Positions 1 to 7,973 of a stretch of 64,000 bases of DNA are shown here, one piece after another. Under the pieces are notes generated by a model. It worked only from the letters and a program-made list of their open reading frames with translations, was not told the origin of the DNA and searched no databases. The position numbers and the translations under genes were made by a program. Every line of letters begins with the position of its first letter. Positions within the stretch are counted from its first letter, which is position 1. Source of the DNA: Anthropogastromicrobium sp050944455 (GTDB lineage: Bacteria; Bacillota; Clostridia; Lachnospirales; Lachnospiraceae); assembly GCA_050944455.1 (NCBI GenBank), contig JBMNRC010000003.1, forward strand, positions 95,727 to 159,726, read 5' to 3'.

Positions 1-349
1 AAACGCATCTGAACGGATCCCTGTCCGAAAATTCTGCGCCCGGGATACCCATGGAAAATACCGTGGGCATTCCGGGCGCAGTCATTGCATCCAGGAACCC
101 GCAGACCGCTGATCAGCGTTTTTGCAGGATGAACCGTTGAAAATCCGGAAGACAATCCACAGGGAAACCGGCCAGATGAATTATCAGAAAAACCTATATC
201 CAGATCAAAACAATAGGAATTAGACAGAGCCAATGTTCCATGTTACTATTCAGCTGTCAGAAAGAGAAACAGATTCCCGTCCGGACCGCTGAGGCCTGCA
301 GGCTGCGTTATCCGGAGATCACAGAGAATGGCTGAGGAGGATATGAAAT
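1..349. other. Gene-free start of window, upstream region of the sulfhydrylase gene
   Basis: No convincing coding sequence is visible here. A long hairpin lies at 34-81: ten perfect outer pairs (34-43 with 72-81) enclose a second inner stem. No T-run follows it, so it is not a standard terminator; it may close a gene lying left of the window. The promoter of the downstream gene is at 221-249. I looked for a SAM-I riboswitch, common before methionine genes, and saw no recognisable core. Confidence 0.5.
221..249 (+). promoter_or_regulatory. Putative sigma-A promoter of the sulfhydrylase gene
   Basis: TAGACA (221-226) and TACTAT (244-249) are separated by 17 bases, each matching five of six consensus positions. 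It lies about 100 bases before the start codon. Confidence 0.5.
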
Positions 350-1660
350 ATGGCAAAGAAACATCTGGCAGACAGAAAACCAGGATTTGATACGCTTGCG
401 CTGCATGTCGGGCAGGAACAGCCGGATCCGGCGACCGGGGCCAGAGCGGTCCCGATCTACCAGACAACGTCCTATGTCTTCAGGAATTCGGACCACGCGG
501 AGGCGAGGTTCGGGCTGAAAGACGCGGGCAATATCTACGGGCGCCTGACCAATCCGACGGAGGACGTTTTTGAGAAGAGAATCGCCGCCCTGGAGGGAGG
601 TGCAGCCGCCCTGGCCACCGCTTCCGGTGCGGCTGCCGTTACTTATGCGTTCAAGGCTGTCGCGCACAACGGAGACCACATCGTTTCCGCGAAGAATATC
701 TACGGCGGAACCTACAACTTCCTGCGGCATACTTTCCCGGACTACGGCGTGACGACGACATTTGTCGATCCGTCCGACCTGAAGGCCGCCGAGGCTGCCA
801 TCCGGCCGAACACCAAGGCTCTGTATGCCGAATCCCTGGGCAATCCGAACGGGGAGGTTCTCGATGTCGAGGCGTGGGCTGAACTGGCGCACCGCCACGG
901 ACTTCCGCTGATCATCGACAATACCTTCGCGACGCCTGTTCTTCTCCGCCCGATCGAGTACGGCGCGGATATCGTTGTCCACTCCGCGACCAAGTTCATC
1001 GGAGGACACGGAACCACCCTTGGCGGCGTCATCGTCGACGCCGGCAGGTTCGACTGGGCGGCCTCCGATAAATGGCCGTGGCTGACGGAGCCGAATCCTT
1101 CCTATCACGGCATCAGCTTCGCGAAAGACGCGGCGCCTGCTGTAATCGCCGCCTATCTCCGCGCCATCACGATCCGCGACGAAGGCGCGACGCTCTCACC
1201 GTTCAACGCGTTCCTTCTTCTCCAGGGCGTGGAAACTCTTTCGCTGCGCGTCGAAAGGCACGTACAGAACGCGCTTAAGGTGGTCGATTACCTGAGCCGC
1301 CATCCGCAGGTGGAGTATGTCTCGCATCCGGCGGTGTCGAAAGACCCGGTGCAGCAGGCGCTCTACAAAAAATATTACCCGAACGGCGGAGGATCGATTT
1401 TTACGTTTGACATCAGGGGTGACGAGAGAAAAGCCAAGGATTTTATTGACAGCCTGGAGCTTTTCTCTCTGCTGGCCAATGTCGCGGACGTCAAATCGCT
1501 GGCCATCCATCCGGCGTCCACCACGCATTCCGAGTGCAGCGAAGAGGAACTGCTGGATCAGGGTATCCGCAAAAACACGATACGCCTCTCCATCGGCGTC
1601 GAGAATATTGAGGATATCATCGAGGACCTCGACGAAGCGTTCAAAGCGGTCGCTGACTGA
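350..1660 (+). CDS. metY: O-acetylhomoserine sulfhydrylase (PLP-dependent, Cys/Met metabolism family)
   Basis: A 436-residue enzyme of the cystathionine gamma-synthase fold group, expected to make homocysteine from O-acetylhomoserine and sulfide in the cytoplasm. The segment SATKFIGGHGTT carries the PLP-binding lysine at about residue 215. The N-terminal FDTLALHVGQ and TNPTEDVFEKRIAALEGG are typical of the O-acetylhomoserine aminocarboxypropyltransferase branch. The length fits that branch (about 425-440) and not the shorter MetB/MetC enzymes. An AGGAGG lies nine bases before the ATG. It stands alone, with its own promoter and a strong terminator. Related enzymes act on O-acetylserine, so substrate choice is inferred from family. 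Confidence 0.9.
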   Translation: MAKKHLADRKPGFDTLALHVGQEQPDPATGARAVPIYQTTSYVFRNSDHAEARFGLKDAGNIYGRLTNPTEDVFEKRIAALEGGAAALATASGAAAVTYAFKAVAHNGDHIVSAKNIYGGTYNFLRHTFPDYGVTTTFVDPSDLKAAEAAIRPNTKALYAESLGNPNGEVLDVEAWAELAHRHGLPLIIDNTFATPVLLRPIEYGADIVVHSATKFIGGHGTTLGGVIVDAGRFDWAASDKWPWLTEPNPSYHGISFAKDAAPAVIAAYLRAITIRDEGATLSPFNAFLLLQGVETLSLRVERHVQNALKVVDYLSRHPQVEYVSHPAVSKDPVQQALYKKYYPNGGGSIFTFDIRGDERKAKDFIDSLELFSLLANVADVKSLAIHPASTTHSECSEEELLDQGIRKNTIRLSIGVENIEDIIEDLDEAFKAVAD

Positions 1661-1677
1661 CCGCTGAAGTTTTTTGA

Positions 1678-1711
1678 AAAGCCCGGCATCCGCCGGGCTT
1701 TATTCGTTTTT
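1678..1711 (+). terminator. Intrinsic terminator of the sulfhydrylase gene
   Basis: A perfect nine-pair stem (1678-1686 with 1693-1701) with a six-base loop is followed by a T-rich stretch. It begins 17 bases after the stop codon. Confidence 0.85.
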
Positions 1712-1831
1712 ACCATATCTGCGCCGCATTCCGGTGGTATTTCCGGATGACAGGATCTGATTCCGGCGCCGGATGTCCCGGCAGATCCGCCGGGCCCGGA
1801 AGCGGCGCTTCTGTCCGAAGGCGCCAGACTA

Positions 1832-1860
1832 TTGCATTTGAGCGGCAAGTTGGGTAAAAT
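1832..1860 (+). promoter_or_regulatory. Putative sigma-A promoter of hisS-aspS
   Basis: TTGCAT (1832-1837), a 17-base spacer, and TAAAAT (1855-1860). Transcription from here would give a leader of about 125 bases before hisS. Confidence 0.55.
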
Positions 1861-1866
1861 TATTCA

Positions 1867-1991
1867 GGCCGGCCAGAAATTCCGTAATTTGCGGCCGTTT
1901 CGGCAGAAGATAATTCTGCCGCATTTTCTGAGGAGGAGGAGAACGGTTGCCCTCCCCGCCGGAAGCGGCGGAGGTACCGTACCAGTAATTT
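1867..1991 (+). promoter_or_regulatory. Structured 5' leader of hisS
   Basis: The leader holds a perfect hairpin (1901-1908 with 1914-1921, five-base loop) followed by a short T-rich run. After it come a purine run AGGAGGAGGAG (1931-1941), CCTCC (1951-1955) and GGAGG (1970-1974). The CCTCC could pair with either purine run. GGAGGTACCG at 1970-1979 faintly resembles the 3' core of a T-box. A complete T-box with specifier loop is not evident, so this is a candidate regulatory leader only. Confidence 0.3.
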
Positions 1992-3260
1992 ATGCCATTG
2001 AAGAAAAAGCCGGTTACCGGCATGAAGGACATTCTGCCGGCGGAGATGGAAATCCGCGATTACTGCATTTCCGTCATCAAGCAGACTTACGCGGGATTCG
2101 GCTTCCAGAGCATCGAGACGCCCTGCGTGGAGAGCATAGAAAACCTGACGTCCAAATCGGGCGGGGACAATGAAAAGCTGATTTTCAAAATCCTGAAGCG
2201 CGGGGAAAAGCTCAATCTAGAAAACGCGCGGAGCGAGGCCGACCTCGTGGACGGAGGCCTGCGCTATGATCTGACCGTTCCGCTCGTCCGTTATTACTGC
2301 AATCATGAGAACGAGCTTCCCAATCCGTTCAAAGCGCTGCAGATGGGAAATGTCTGGCGCGCCGACCGCCCGCAGAAGGGCAGGTACCGCCAGTTTATGC
2401 AGTGCGATATCGATATCATCGGGGAGCCGACCAACCTGGCCGAGATCGAGCTGATTCTCGCGACGACCACCACGCTCGGCCGTCTCGGGTTTCACGGTTT
2501 CCAGATCCGCATCAACGAGCGCCGGATCCTGAAAGCAATGGCGAAGTATTCCGGCTTCCCCGAAGAACGCTTTGACGAGGTTTTCATTATTCTCGACAAG
2601 ATGGACAAAATCGGGCTGGAAGGCGTGAAGCAGGAGCTTCTGGATTCCGGGTTCGGCGAGGAACCGGTCGCCCGGTACACCGGGCTGTTCGACGGTATGC
2701 AGCAGGCAGAGGACAAGCTGGCCTTTCTGGAAGAAAAACTGAGCGGGGTTATCGAACCGGACATCATCCCGACGCTGCGCGAGACTGTCCGCACGGTGGA
2801 GGAGACGAAGCAGGCCGATTTCGAGATGGTCTTCGACCCGACGATCGTGCGCGGAATGAGCTACTACACAGGGACAATCTTCGAGATCGCCATGCCGGAG
2901 CTCGGCATCTCGTGCGGAGGCGGCGGCCGTTACGACGGCATGGTCGGAAAATTCACGGGGAAGGACGTTCCGGCGTGCGGATTCTCGATCGGCTTCGAGC
3001 GCATCATCCTGCTTCTGATGGAGCAGGGATTCCAGGTTCCCGGAAAACCCGAAAAGGAGGCATTTCTTCTTGAAAAGGACCTGCCTTCGGACAGACTCAC
3101 GGAGGCAATCCGGGAGGCGCAGAAACTGCGCTCGGAAGGGAAGGACGTGCTCGTGGTCCGGATGAACAAGAACAAAAAATTCCAGAAACAGTCGCTGGCC
3201 GATCAGGGCTACACAAAGTTCCAGGAATTCTACCGGGAGCCGAAGGAACAGAAGGGATAA
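1992..3260 (+). CDS. hisS: Histidine--tRNA ligase
   Basis: A class II aminoacyl-tRNA synthetase of 422 residues that charges tRNA-His. The start MPLKKKPVTGMKDILPAE matches the usual HisRS opening. Motif 2 appears near residues 115-135 (MGNVWRADRPQKGRYRQF). The histidine-specific segment CGGGGRYDGMVGKFTG lies near 308-322 and GFSIGFERI (motif 3) near 330. No strong Shine-Dalgarno sequence sits at the normal distance; the nearest GGAGG is 17 bases upstream, inside a possible hairpin. The gene is followed 136 bases later by aspS, a pairing common in Firmicutes. Confidence 0.93.
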   Translation: MPLKKKPVTGMKDILPAEMEIRDYCISVIKQTYAGFGFQSIETPCVESIENLTSKSGGDNEKLIFKILKRGEKLNLENARSEADLVDGGLRYDLTVPLVRYYCNHENELPNPFKALQMGNVWRADRPQKGRYRQFMQCDIDIIGEPTNLAEIELILATTTTLGRLGFHGFQIRINERRILKAMAKYSGFPEERFDEVFIILDKMDKIGLEGVKQELLDSGFGEEPVARYTGLFDGMQQAEDKLAFLEEKLSGVIEPDIIPTLRETVRTVEETKQADFEMVFDPTIVRGMSYYTGTIFEIAMPELGISCGGGGRYDGMVGKFTGKDVPACGFSIGFERIILLLMEQGFQVPGKPEKEAFLLEKDLPSDRLTEAIREAQKLRSEGKDVLVVRMNKNKKFQKQSLADQGYTKFQEFYREPKEQKG

Positions 3261-3273
3261 TTTCTGAGCGGTT

Positions 3274-3292
3274 CCGGAGCCCGCGGCTCCGG
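3274..3292 (+). other. Hairpin between hisS and aspS
   Basis: A perfect eight-pair stem (3274-3281 with 3285-3292) with a three-base loop. There is no T-run, so it is more likely a processing or stability element within the two-gene transcript than a terminator. Confidence 0.35.
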
Positions 3293-3396
3293 CGGAGTTC
3301 AGGCTGAAAATTTTTCCGCCGTCACGAGCGGTTTCCCGTTCCCGGGTTTCCGCTTCGCGCAGCCGACGAATGAAGATAAATCAGAGGAGAACAATT

Positions 3397-5187
3397 ATGA
3401 TGCAGTCACGCACGCACACCTGCGGAGAACTCAGGATCTCCGACGTGGGCAAAAAGGTTACCCTTTCCGGCTGGCTCGAAAACCTCCGTGTGGTCTCATC
3501 CAGCCTCGGTTTTGCGGTTATCCGGGATTTTTACGGAACCACCCAGGCCGTGATCGAGACGGAAGAGATGATGTCAGAATTCAGGAGCATCACCAAGGAA
3601 TCCACCCTCACCGTCACCGGGACGGTGAGGGAGAGAAGTTCCAAAAACCCGAAGCAGGCCACCGGGGATATTGAGGTGGTTCCGGACAGCGTAAAAGTTC
3701 TGGGGCGCTGCTATCACAATGAGCTTCCGTTCGAGATCAACCGGAGCCTGGAAGCAGACGAGTCAACGCGCCTGAAGTACCGCTACCTTGACCTCAGAAA
3801 CCCTGCGGTCAAAAAGAACATTATTCTCAGAAGCAAGGTCATCGCGGCTCTCCGCCAGTCGATGATGGATCACGGTTTCCTGGAAATCACCACGCCGATC
3901 CTGACCGCGTCTTCGCCGGAAGGCGCGAGGGACTATCTGGTTCCGGCTAGAAAGCACCCGGGCCAGTTCTACGCCCTACCTCAGGCTCCGCAGCAGTTCA
4001 AGCAGCTGCTCATGACCGCCGGCTTCGACCGCTATTTCCAGATCGCCCCGTGCTTCCGTGACGAGGACGCCAGGGGCGACCGCTCGCCGGGAGAATTCTA
4101 TCAGCTGGATATGGAGATGGCGTTCGCCGGCCAGGAGGATGTTTTCGCGGTTCTGGAAGACGTTCTTCCCCCGATTTTCGCGAAGTACGGTACCTACAGC
4201 CGGGCTTCCTCGGCGCCGTTCGTCCGGATCCCCTACAGCACGGCCATGGAGAAATACGGATCCGACAAACCGGATCTTCGCATTGACCTCACCGTGCAGG
4301 ATGTGACTGAGCTTTTCACCGACTGCGGTTTCCCGCCGTTTGCCGCCGGGAATACCATCAAGGCGGTTGTCGTCAGCGGGTTCCAGGGAACCAGAAAATT
4401 CATCGATAAGACACTTGCGGACGTCGAGGTGCAGGCCGGCCATAAGCCGTACTGGTTCCGCGTCGATGATGCCGGGACCGTGACGGGCGGAATCAGCAAG
4501 TTTGTCAAACCCATTGAGCAGAAGGTCAGGAAGGCCCTGAACCTGAACGCGGGTGATTTCGTCGCGCTGTCCGCCGGGAAGAAGACTGACGCGCAGAAGA
4601 CGGCCGGCGTCCTGGTCAAGACTCTCGGCGCTGCTGTACCGGGCCATATGGACAAAGAGCAGTATGCGTTCTGCTGGGTCGTCGACTTCCCGATGTATGA
4701 GATCGGGGAGGAGTCCGGCCAGCTCGAGTTCTGCCATAACCCGTTCTCCATGCCTGCCGGCGGCCTGGATACCCTGCTGAAAGCCGAGAGAGGGGAGATT
4801 GACCCGCTGACCATCACCGCTGACCAGTACGATCTGGTGGTCAACGGCGTGGAACTCTCCTCCGGGGCGGTGCGGAACCACGATCCCGAGATCATGGTCA
4901 AAGCATTCGAACTTGTCCGCCTGGGCGAGGAAGACGTGAAAAAGCGCTTCCCGGCCATGTACAGCGCGTTCAGCTACGGGGCTCCGCCTCATGCCGGCAT
5001 CGCGCCCGGAATCGACCGCATGGTCATGCTGCTCGCGGGACAGGACTCCATCCGCGAGGTCATTCCGTTCCCGATGAACAAGAATGCCCAGGATGTGATG
5101 ATGGGCGCTCCTTCCGAGGTGACGGAGCAGCAGCTGAAGGAACTGCATATCAGGGTTGATCTCGATGAAGACGCCGGGAAGGAGTAA
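3397..5187 (+). CDS. aspS: Aspartate--tRNA ligase, bacterial type
   Basis: A 596-residue class II synthetase with the bacterial layout: an N-terminal OB-fold anticodon domain (about 1-110), then a catalytic core interrupted by the GAD insert (about 290-410). Motif 2 is FRDEDARGDRSPGEFYQLDMEM near 217-238; motif 3 is GIAPGIDRMVMLL near 530-545. An in-frame ATG exists at 3370, but AGAGGAGA at 3384-3391 is placed correctly for the ATG at 3397, so the shorter protein is preferred. A membrane protease gene starts two bases after its stop and is probably cotranscribed. Confidence 0.93.
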   Translation: MMQSRTHTCGELRISDVGKKVTLSGWLENLRVVSSSLGFAVIRDFYGTTQAVIETEEMMSEFRSITKESTLTVTGTVRERSSKNPKQATGDIEVVPDSVKVLGRCYHNELPFEINRSLEADESTRLKYRYLDLRNPAVKKNIILRSKVIAALRQSMMDHGFLEITTPILTASSPEGARDYLVPARKHPGQFYALPQAPQQFKQLLMTAGFDRYFQIAPCFRDEDARGDRSPGEFYQLDMEMAFAGQEDVFAVLEDVLPPIFAKYGTYSRASSAPFVRIPYSTAMEKYGSDKPDLRIDLTVQDVTELFTDCGFPPFAAGNTIKAVVVSGFQGTRKFIDKTLADVEVQAGHKPYWFRVDDAGTVTGGISKFVKPIEQKVRKALNLNAGDFVALSAGKKTDAQKTAGVLVKTLGAAVPGHMDKEQYAFCWVVDFPMYEIGEESGQLEFCHNPFSMPAGGLDTLLKAERGEIDPLTITADQYDLVVNGVELSSGAVRNHDPEIMVKAFELVRLGEEDVKKRFPAMYSAFSYGAPPHAGIAPGIDRMVMLLAGQDSIREVIPFPMNKNAQDVMMGAPSEVTEQQLKELHIRVDLDEDAGKE

Positions 5188-5189
5188 AG

Positions 5190-5909
5190 ATGTTTATTCT
5201 TACCTATACGCTGCAGATCCTGATGATCTATGTGCTTGTCGCGATCGTTCCCGCGCTGTTCCTCCTGGTTTACATCTACAGGCAGGACAAGGTCGACAAG
5301 GAACCGGTCGGGCTGATCGGAAACCTGCTGCTTCAGGGCGTGTTCGCCGCGCTGGTTTCGATTGTCCTGGAACTGATCGGGGAGGCCATCCTGCCCAACC
5401 TGATCAGCGAGGACAACCCGATGTACGAGATTGTTCTCGCGTTCATGGTCGTCGCCCTCGTCGAGGAGGGAAGCAAGTTCTTCTTCCTGCGCAGGAAAAC
5501 CTGGCATAATCCGGAGTTCAACTACCGGTTCGACGGGATTGTCTACGCGGTTTCGGTTTCCCTCGGCTTTGCGGCTTTCGAAAACATCGAGTACGTTTTC
5601 CGCTACGGCCTGTCCGTAGCCCCGACGAGAGCGCTTCTTTCCATTCCCGGTCACATGGGCTTTGCCGTGTTTATGGGTTATTTTTACGGCCGGGCCAAAC
5701 TGTACGACAACATCGGCGACCGCGAAAAAGCGGTTATTTTCCAGATTCTCGGCGTGGTTTCGGCGGTCTTCCTGCACGGCTTCTACGACGCGTGCGCGAT
5801 GAAGGGAACAACGACGGCCACTGTGCTGTTTGTGATCTTCGTGGCGGCGATGTATTTCATCGTTTTCAACCTGGTCAGGCATGAATCCCGGACGGATGAG
5901 CCGGTGTGA
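5190..5909 (+). CDS. PrsW-family intramembrane protease
   Basis: A 239-residue integral membrane protein with about seven hydrophobic segments. It carries the family's conserved positions: EE near residues 92-93 (VEEGSKFFFLR), FENIEY near 130-135, a histidine near 155 (GHMGFAVF) and HGFYDA near 196. PrsW of Bacillus subtilis cuts an anti-sigma factor; the substrate here is unknown because no sigma or anti-sigma gene lies nearby. Its start is preceded by GGAAGGAG and lies two bases past the aspS stop, suggesting translational coupling. Confidence 0.8.
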   Translation: MFILTYTLQILMIYVLVAIVPALFLLVYIYRQDKVDKEPVGLIGNLLLQGVFAALVSIVLELIGEAILPNLISEDNPMYEIVLAFMVVALVEEGSKFFFLRRKTWHNPEFNYRFDGIVYAVSVSLGFAAFENIEYVFRYGLSVAPTRALLSIPGHMGFAVFMGYFYGRAKLYDNIGDREKAVIFQILGVVSAVFLHGFYDACAMKGTTTATVLFVIFVAAMYFIVFNLVRHESRTDEPV

Positions 5910-5917
5910 TTTTTTTC

Positions 5918-5941
5918 GGGCGGCGCTTTATCGCGCCGCCC
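5918..5941 (+). terminator. Hairpin after the PrsW-like gene (weak terminator)
   Basis: A perfect nine-pair GC-rich stem (5918-5926 with 5933-5941) with a six-base loop, nine bases after the stop codon. The T-run precedes the stem and only a weak T-rich segment follows, so termination may be partial. Confidence 0.5.
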
Positions 5942-6115
5942 TATCTGCTTTCCTGAAAGGATACTCCATCGTTTTTGCTGAACGGTTCCCGAAATATTTC
6001 AGGGGAATGGCGCGCTGCGGCCTGATACAGTAAGCGCATTTTTTCTGAACAAGACTGATTGTTCCGGCCTGAGACCAGGCAGCGCGTTTCTTCCGAAACC
6101 GGAACATGGACTGAC

Positions 6116-6143
6116 CCCCGGCAGGTTTTCCTGCCGGGGTTTT
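6116..6143 (+). terminator. Strong intrinsic terminator
   Basis: A perfect ten-pair stem (6116-6125 with 6130-6139), a TTTT loop and four Ts. It lies about 175 bases beyond the previous hairpin, so it either ends readthrough from aspS-prsW or ends a separate short RNA. Confidence 0.8.
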
Positions 6144-6180
6144 CAATCATTCACAGAATTTACATATTCTTTTCAAAGAA

Positions 6181-6208
6181 CTGACATTCGGATCCTGTAC
6201 ATTATAAC
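6181..6208 (+). promoter_or_regulatory. Putative promoter of the VTC/DUF4956 pair
   Basis: CTGACA (6181-6186), 16-base spacer, TATAAC (6203-6208). It lies between the terminator at 6143 and the gene start at 6261. Confidence 0.5.
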
Positions 6209-6260
6209 AAACCGTGAAGTTGTTTATGCGGTTCAATGATGACTGAAAGTGAGGTACCGG

Positions 6261-7055
6261 ATGGCTCAGGAGCGATTTCAGAGAGTAGAAAAGAAATATC
6301 TGGTCACGGAAAAACAGATGGCGATGCTGATGCCCGCCATTCAGGAATATATGCAGCCGGATCGGTATACCGATTATTCTGTGCTGAATCTTTATTTTGA
6401 CAATGAAAACTATACGATGTTCAGGACGTCGATCGACAAGCCGTGCTACAAGGAAAAACTGAGGCTTCGCTCTTACGGGATCCCGTCGGACGATTCCCCG
6501 GTTTATCTTGAAATCAAAAAGAAATACTGCGGAATCGTCTACAAACGGAGAACCGAACTGACACTTGCCGAGGCGGTGGATTACATCGATTATGACATCT
6601 ATCCCCGTGAAGACAGTCAGATCATGCGGGAAATCGACTATATGAAAAGGTTCTACGACTGCATTCCCCGGGCCATGATTTCCTACCGGAGGCAGGCGTT
6701 CTGCGGAATCTCCGATCCCGAACTCAGACTGACGCTGGATACGGATCTCCGCGGCAGAAACCGCGAGCTGGATCTCGCGAAAGGAAATCACGGGGATCTG
6801 ATTATCCCGGACGGGCGCATCCTGATGGAGGTGAAAATCCCCGGAGCCCTGCCGATGTGGATGGCAGATCTGTTTACGGAATGCGGACTTGTCATGGTGT
6901 CGTTTTCAAAGATCGGAACCTATTACCGGGAATATCTTTCCGACGCGTACAGGCGGAGAAGCCAGTTCTCCGGCCTGATTACCAATAAGGAATTCCAGGC
7001 CAGGCGGCGGAAAAACGCCGCGGCCAGGCAGCAGAATATGGAGGCTTACGTATGA
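6261..7055 (+). CDS. VTC-domain polyphosphate polymerase-like protein
   Basis: A 264-residue protein with the charged-tunnel pattern of the VTC domain: EKKYLV near residue 10, YFDN near 44, basic KLRLRSYG near 65-72, YLEIKKKY near 82-90 with YKRR after it, and a C-terminal MEVK near 190. In eukaryotes this domain makes polyphosphate from ATP; bacterial members are named by homology. A GTG at 6249 would add four residues, but GTGAGG at 6249-6254 reads better as the Shine-Dalgarno of the ATG at 6261. Its stop overlaps the next start as ATGA, so the two proteins are probably made together and work together at the membrane. Confidence 0.8.
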   Translation: MAQERFQRVEKKYLVTEKQMAMLMPAIQEYMQPDRYTDYSVLNLYFDNENYTMFRTSIDKPCYKEKLRLRSYGIPSDDSPVYLEIKKKYCGIVYKRRTELTLAEAVDYIDYDIYPREDSQIMREIDYMKRFYDCIPRAMISYRRQAFCGISDPELRLTLDTDLRGRNRELDLAKGNHGDLIIPDGRILMEVKIPGALPMWMADLFTECGLVMVSFSKIGTYYREYLSDAYRRRSQFSGLITNKEFQARRRKNAAARQQNMEAYV

Positions 7056-7714
7056 ATTCAATTTTATCTGATACAGCAACTTTTCCCCAGATGATTGCCT
7101 GCATCCTGGCAGCGATTGTCTATGGAGCGGTATTTTCGGCGGCCCATTCCTGGAAGTCCCGCTCCAGCAGGAGCTTTCTGTCCGCCCTGGTGATTCTTCC
7201 CGCGGCGGTAGCGGCAGTGATCCTTCTGGTCAACGGAAACCTGGGAACCGGCGTTGCGGTTGCCGGTGCGTTCTCTCTGGTCCGTTTCCGCTCCGCGCAG
7301 GGAAACGCCGGGGAGATCACCAGCATTTTCCTGGTGATGGCAATCGGCCTCGCCTGCGGCATGGGTTATCTGGGGATCGGCCTGGCACTGACCCTGATTT
7401 TCGCGGTTATGGAGATCCTGCTGTCTTCCTTCCCGGAAAGGCATGGCCTGCAGGCGCAGCGGACCCTGAAGATCCTGATTCCCGAGAACCTGAATTACAA
7501 TGGGGTTTTTGACGATATCTTCGGAAAGTACACGGAGAAATCCGAACTCCTCAAAGTACGGACAGTAGAGATGGGCTCCCTGTACCAGCTGAATTATCTG
7601 GTCACGCTGAAAAATGAGGAGGAGGAAAAGGAGATGATCGACGAACTCCGCGTCCGGAATGGGAACCTTGAGATTGTCTGCGGAAGGACAGATGACAGAG
7701 AAGAAGCACTTTGA
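7052..7714 (+). CDS. DUF4956 membrane protein, partner of the VTC-domain protein
   Basis: A 220-residue protein with about four membrane segments in the first 135 residues and a soluble C-terminal half. The middle segment GAFSLVRFRSAQG followed by a small-residue helix is typical of DUF4956. This family is regularly found beside VTC-domain genes, and here the two overlap by four bases. A role in polyphosphate placement or transport is an inference from that context; no enzymatic motif is visible. Confidence 0.75.
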   Translation: MNSILSDTATFPQMIACILAAIVYGAVFSAAHSWKSRSSRSFLSALVILPAAVAAVILLVNGNLGTGVAVAGAFSLVRFRSAQGNAGEITSIFLVMAIGLACGMGYLGIGLALTLIFAVMEILLSSFPERHGLQAQRTLKILIPENLNYNGVFDDIFGKYTEKSELLKVRTVEMGSLYQLNYLVTLKNEEEEKEMIDELRVRNGNLEIVCGRTDDREEAL

Positions 7715-7973
7715 TGCCATGACCGCGTTTTTGAGGAAATCTCCCGGAATTAACCCGGTTAAAGCCGGCAGGTTCATGGTATAATATGGCAAACCGGGCA
7801 GAGGGACCCCGGACAGCGGGGTTTCGTACCGGCGGGCTCATCCCCGCGCGGTCTGCCCCTGCCGGCAGGATGGTCTGCCGGGAACAGGGAGATTCCGAAA
7901 GTGAAACCTTTCGGAGACGGTGAATTTCCGGCAGCAGGGATTCCTGTGCACGGGGAAGGAAGGTTCGGTGAAA
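7715..7973. other. Structured leader region before an acetyltransferase gene
   Basis: A TATAAT lies at 7780-7785, with only a poor -35 match upstream (TTAAAG at 7759-7764, 15-base spacing). From 7796 to 7915 the sequence can form five perfect short stems: 7796-7802/7852-7858 enclosing 7806-7811/7817-7822 and 7832-7836/7843-7847 (a three-way junction), then 7862-7868/7875-7881, then 7894-7901/7908-7915. I do not recognise a known riboswitch core in it. Confidence 0.45.

Larger units (their letters stand above)
5942..6260. other. Intergenic region between the PrsW-like and VTC-domain genes
   Basis: No coding sequence is supported. The region contains a stem GTTCCGG/CCGGAAC (about 6060-6105) with a smaller inner hairpin, then a strong terminator at 6116-6143, then the promoter of the next gene. 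A short untranslated transcript ending at the terminator is possible. Confidence 0.4.

Noticed and set aside
120..349. SAM riboswitch before the sulfhydrylase gene
   Set aside because: The SAM-I core sequences were not found; only a promoter and an unrelated upstream hairpin are visible.
1867..1991. Canonical T-box riboswitch before hisS
   Set aside because: Only a weak match to the 3' core is present, with AGG where the tRNA-end-pairing TGG is needed, and no specifier stem was found.
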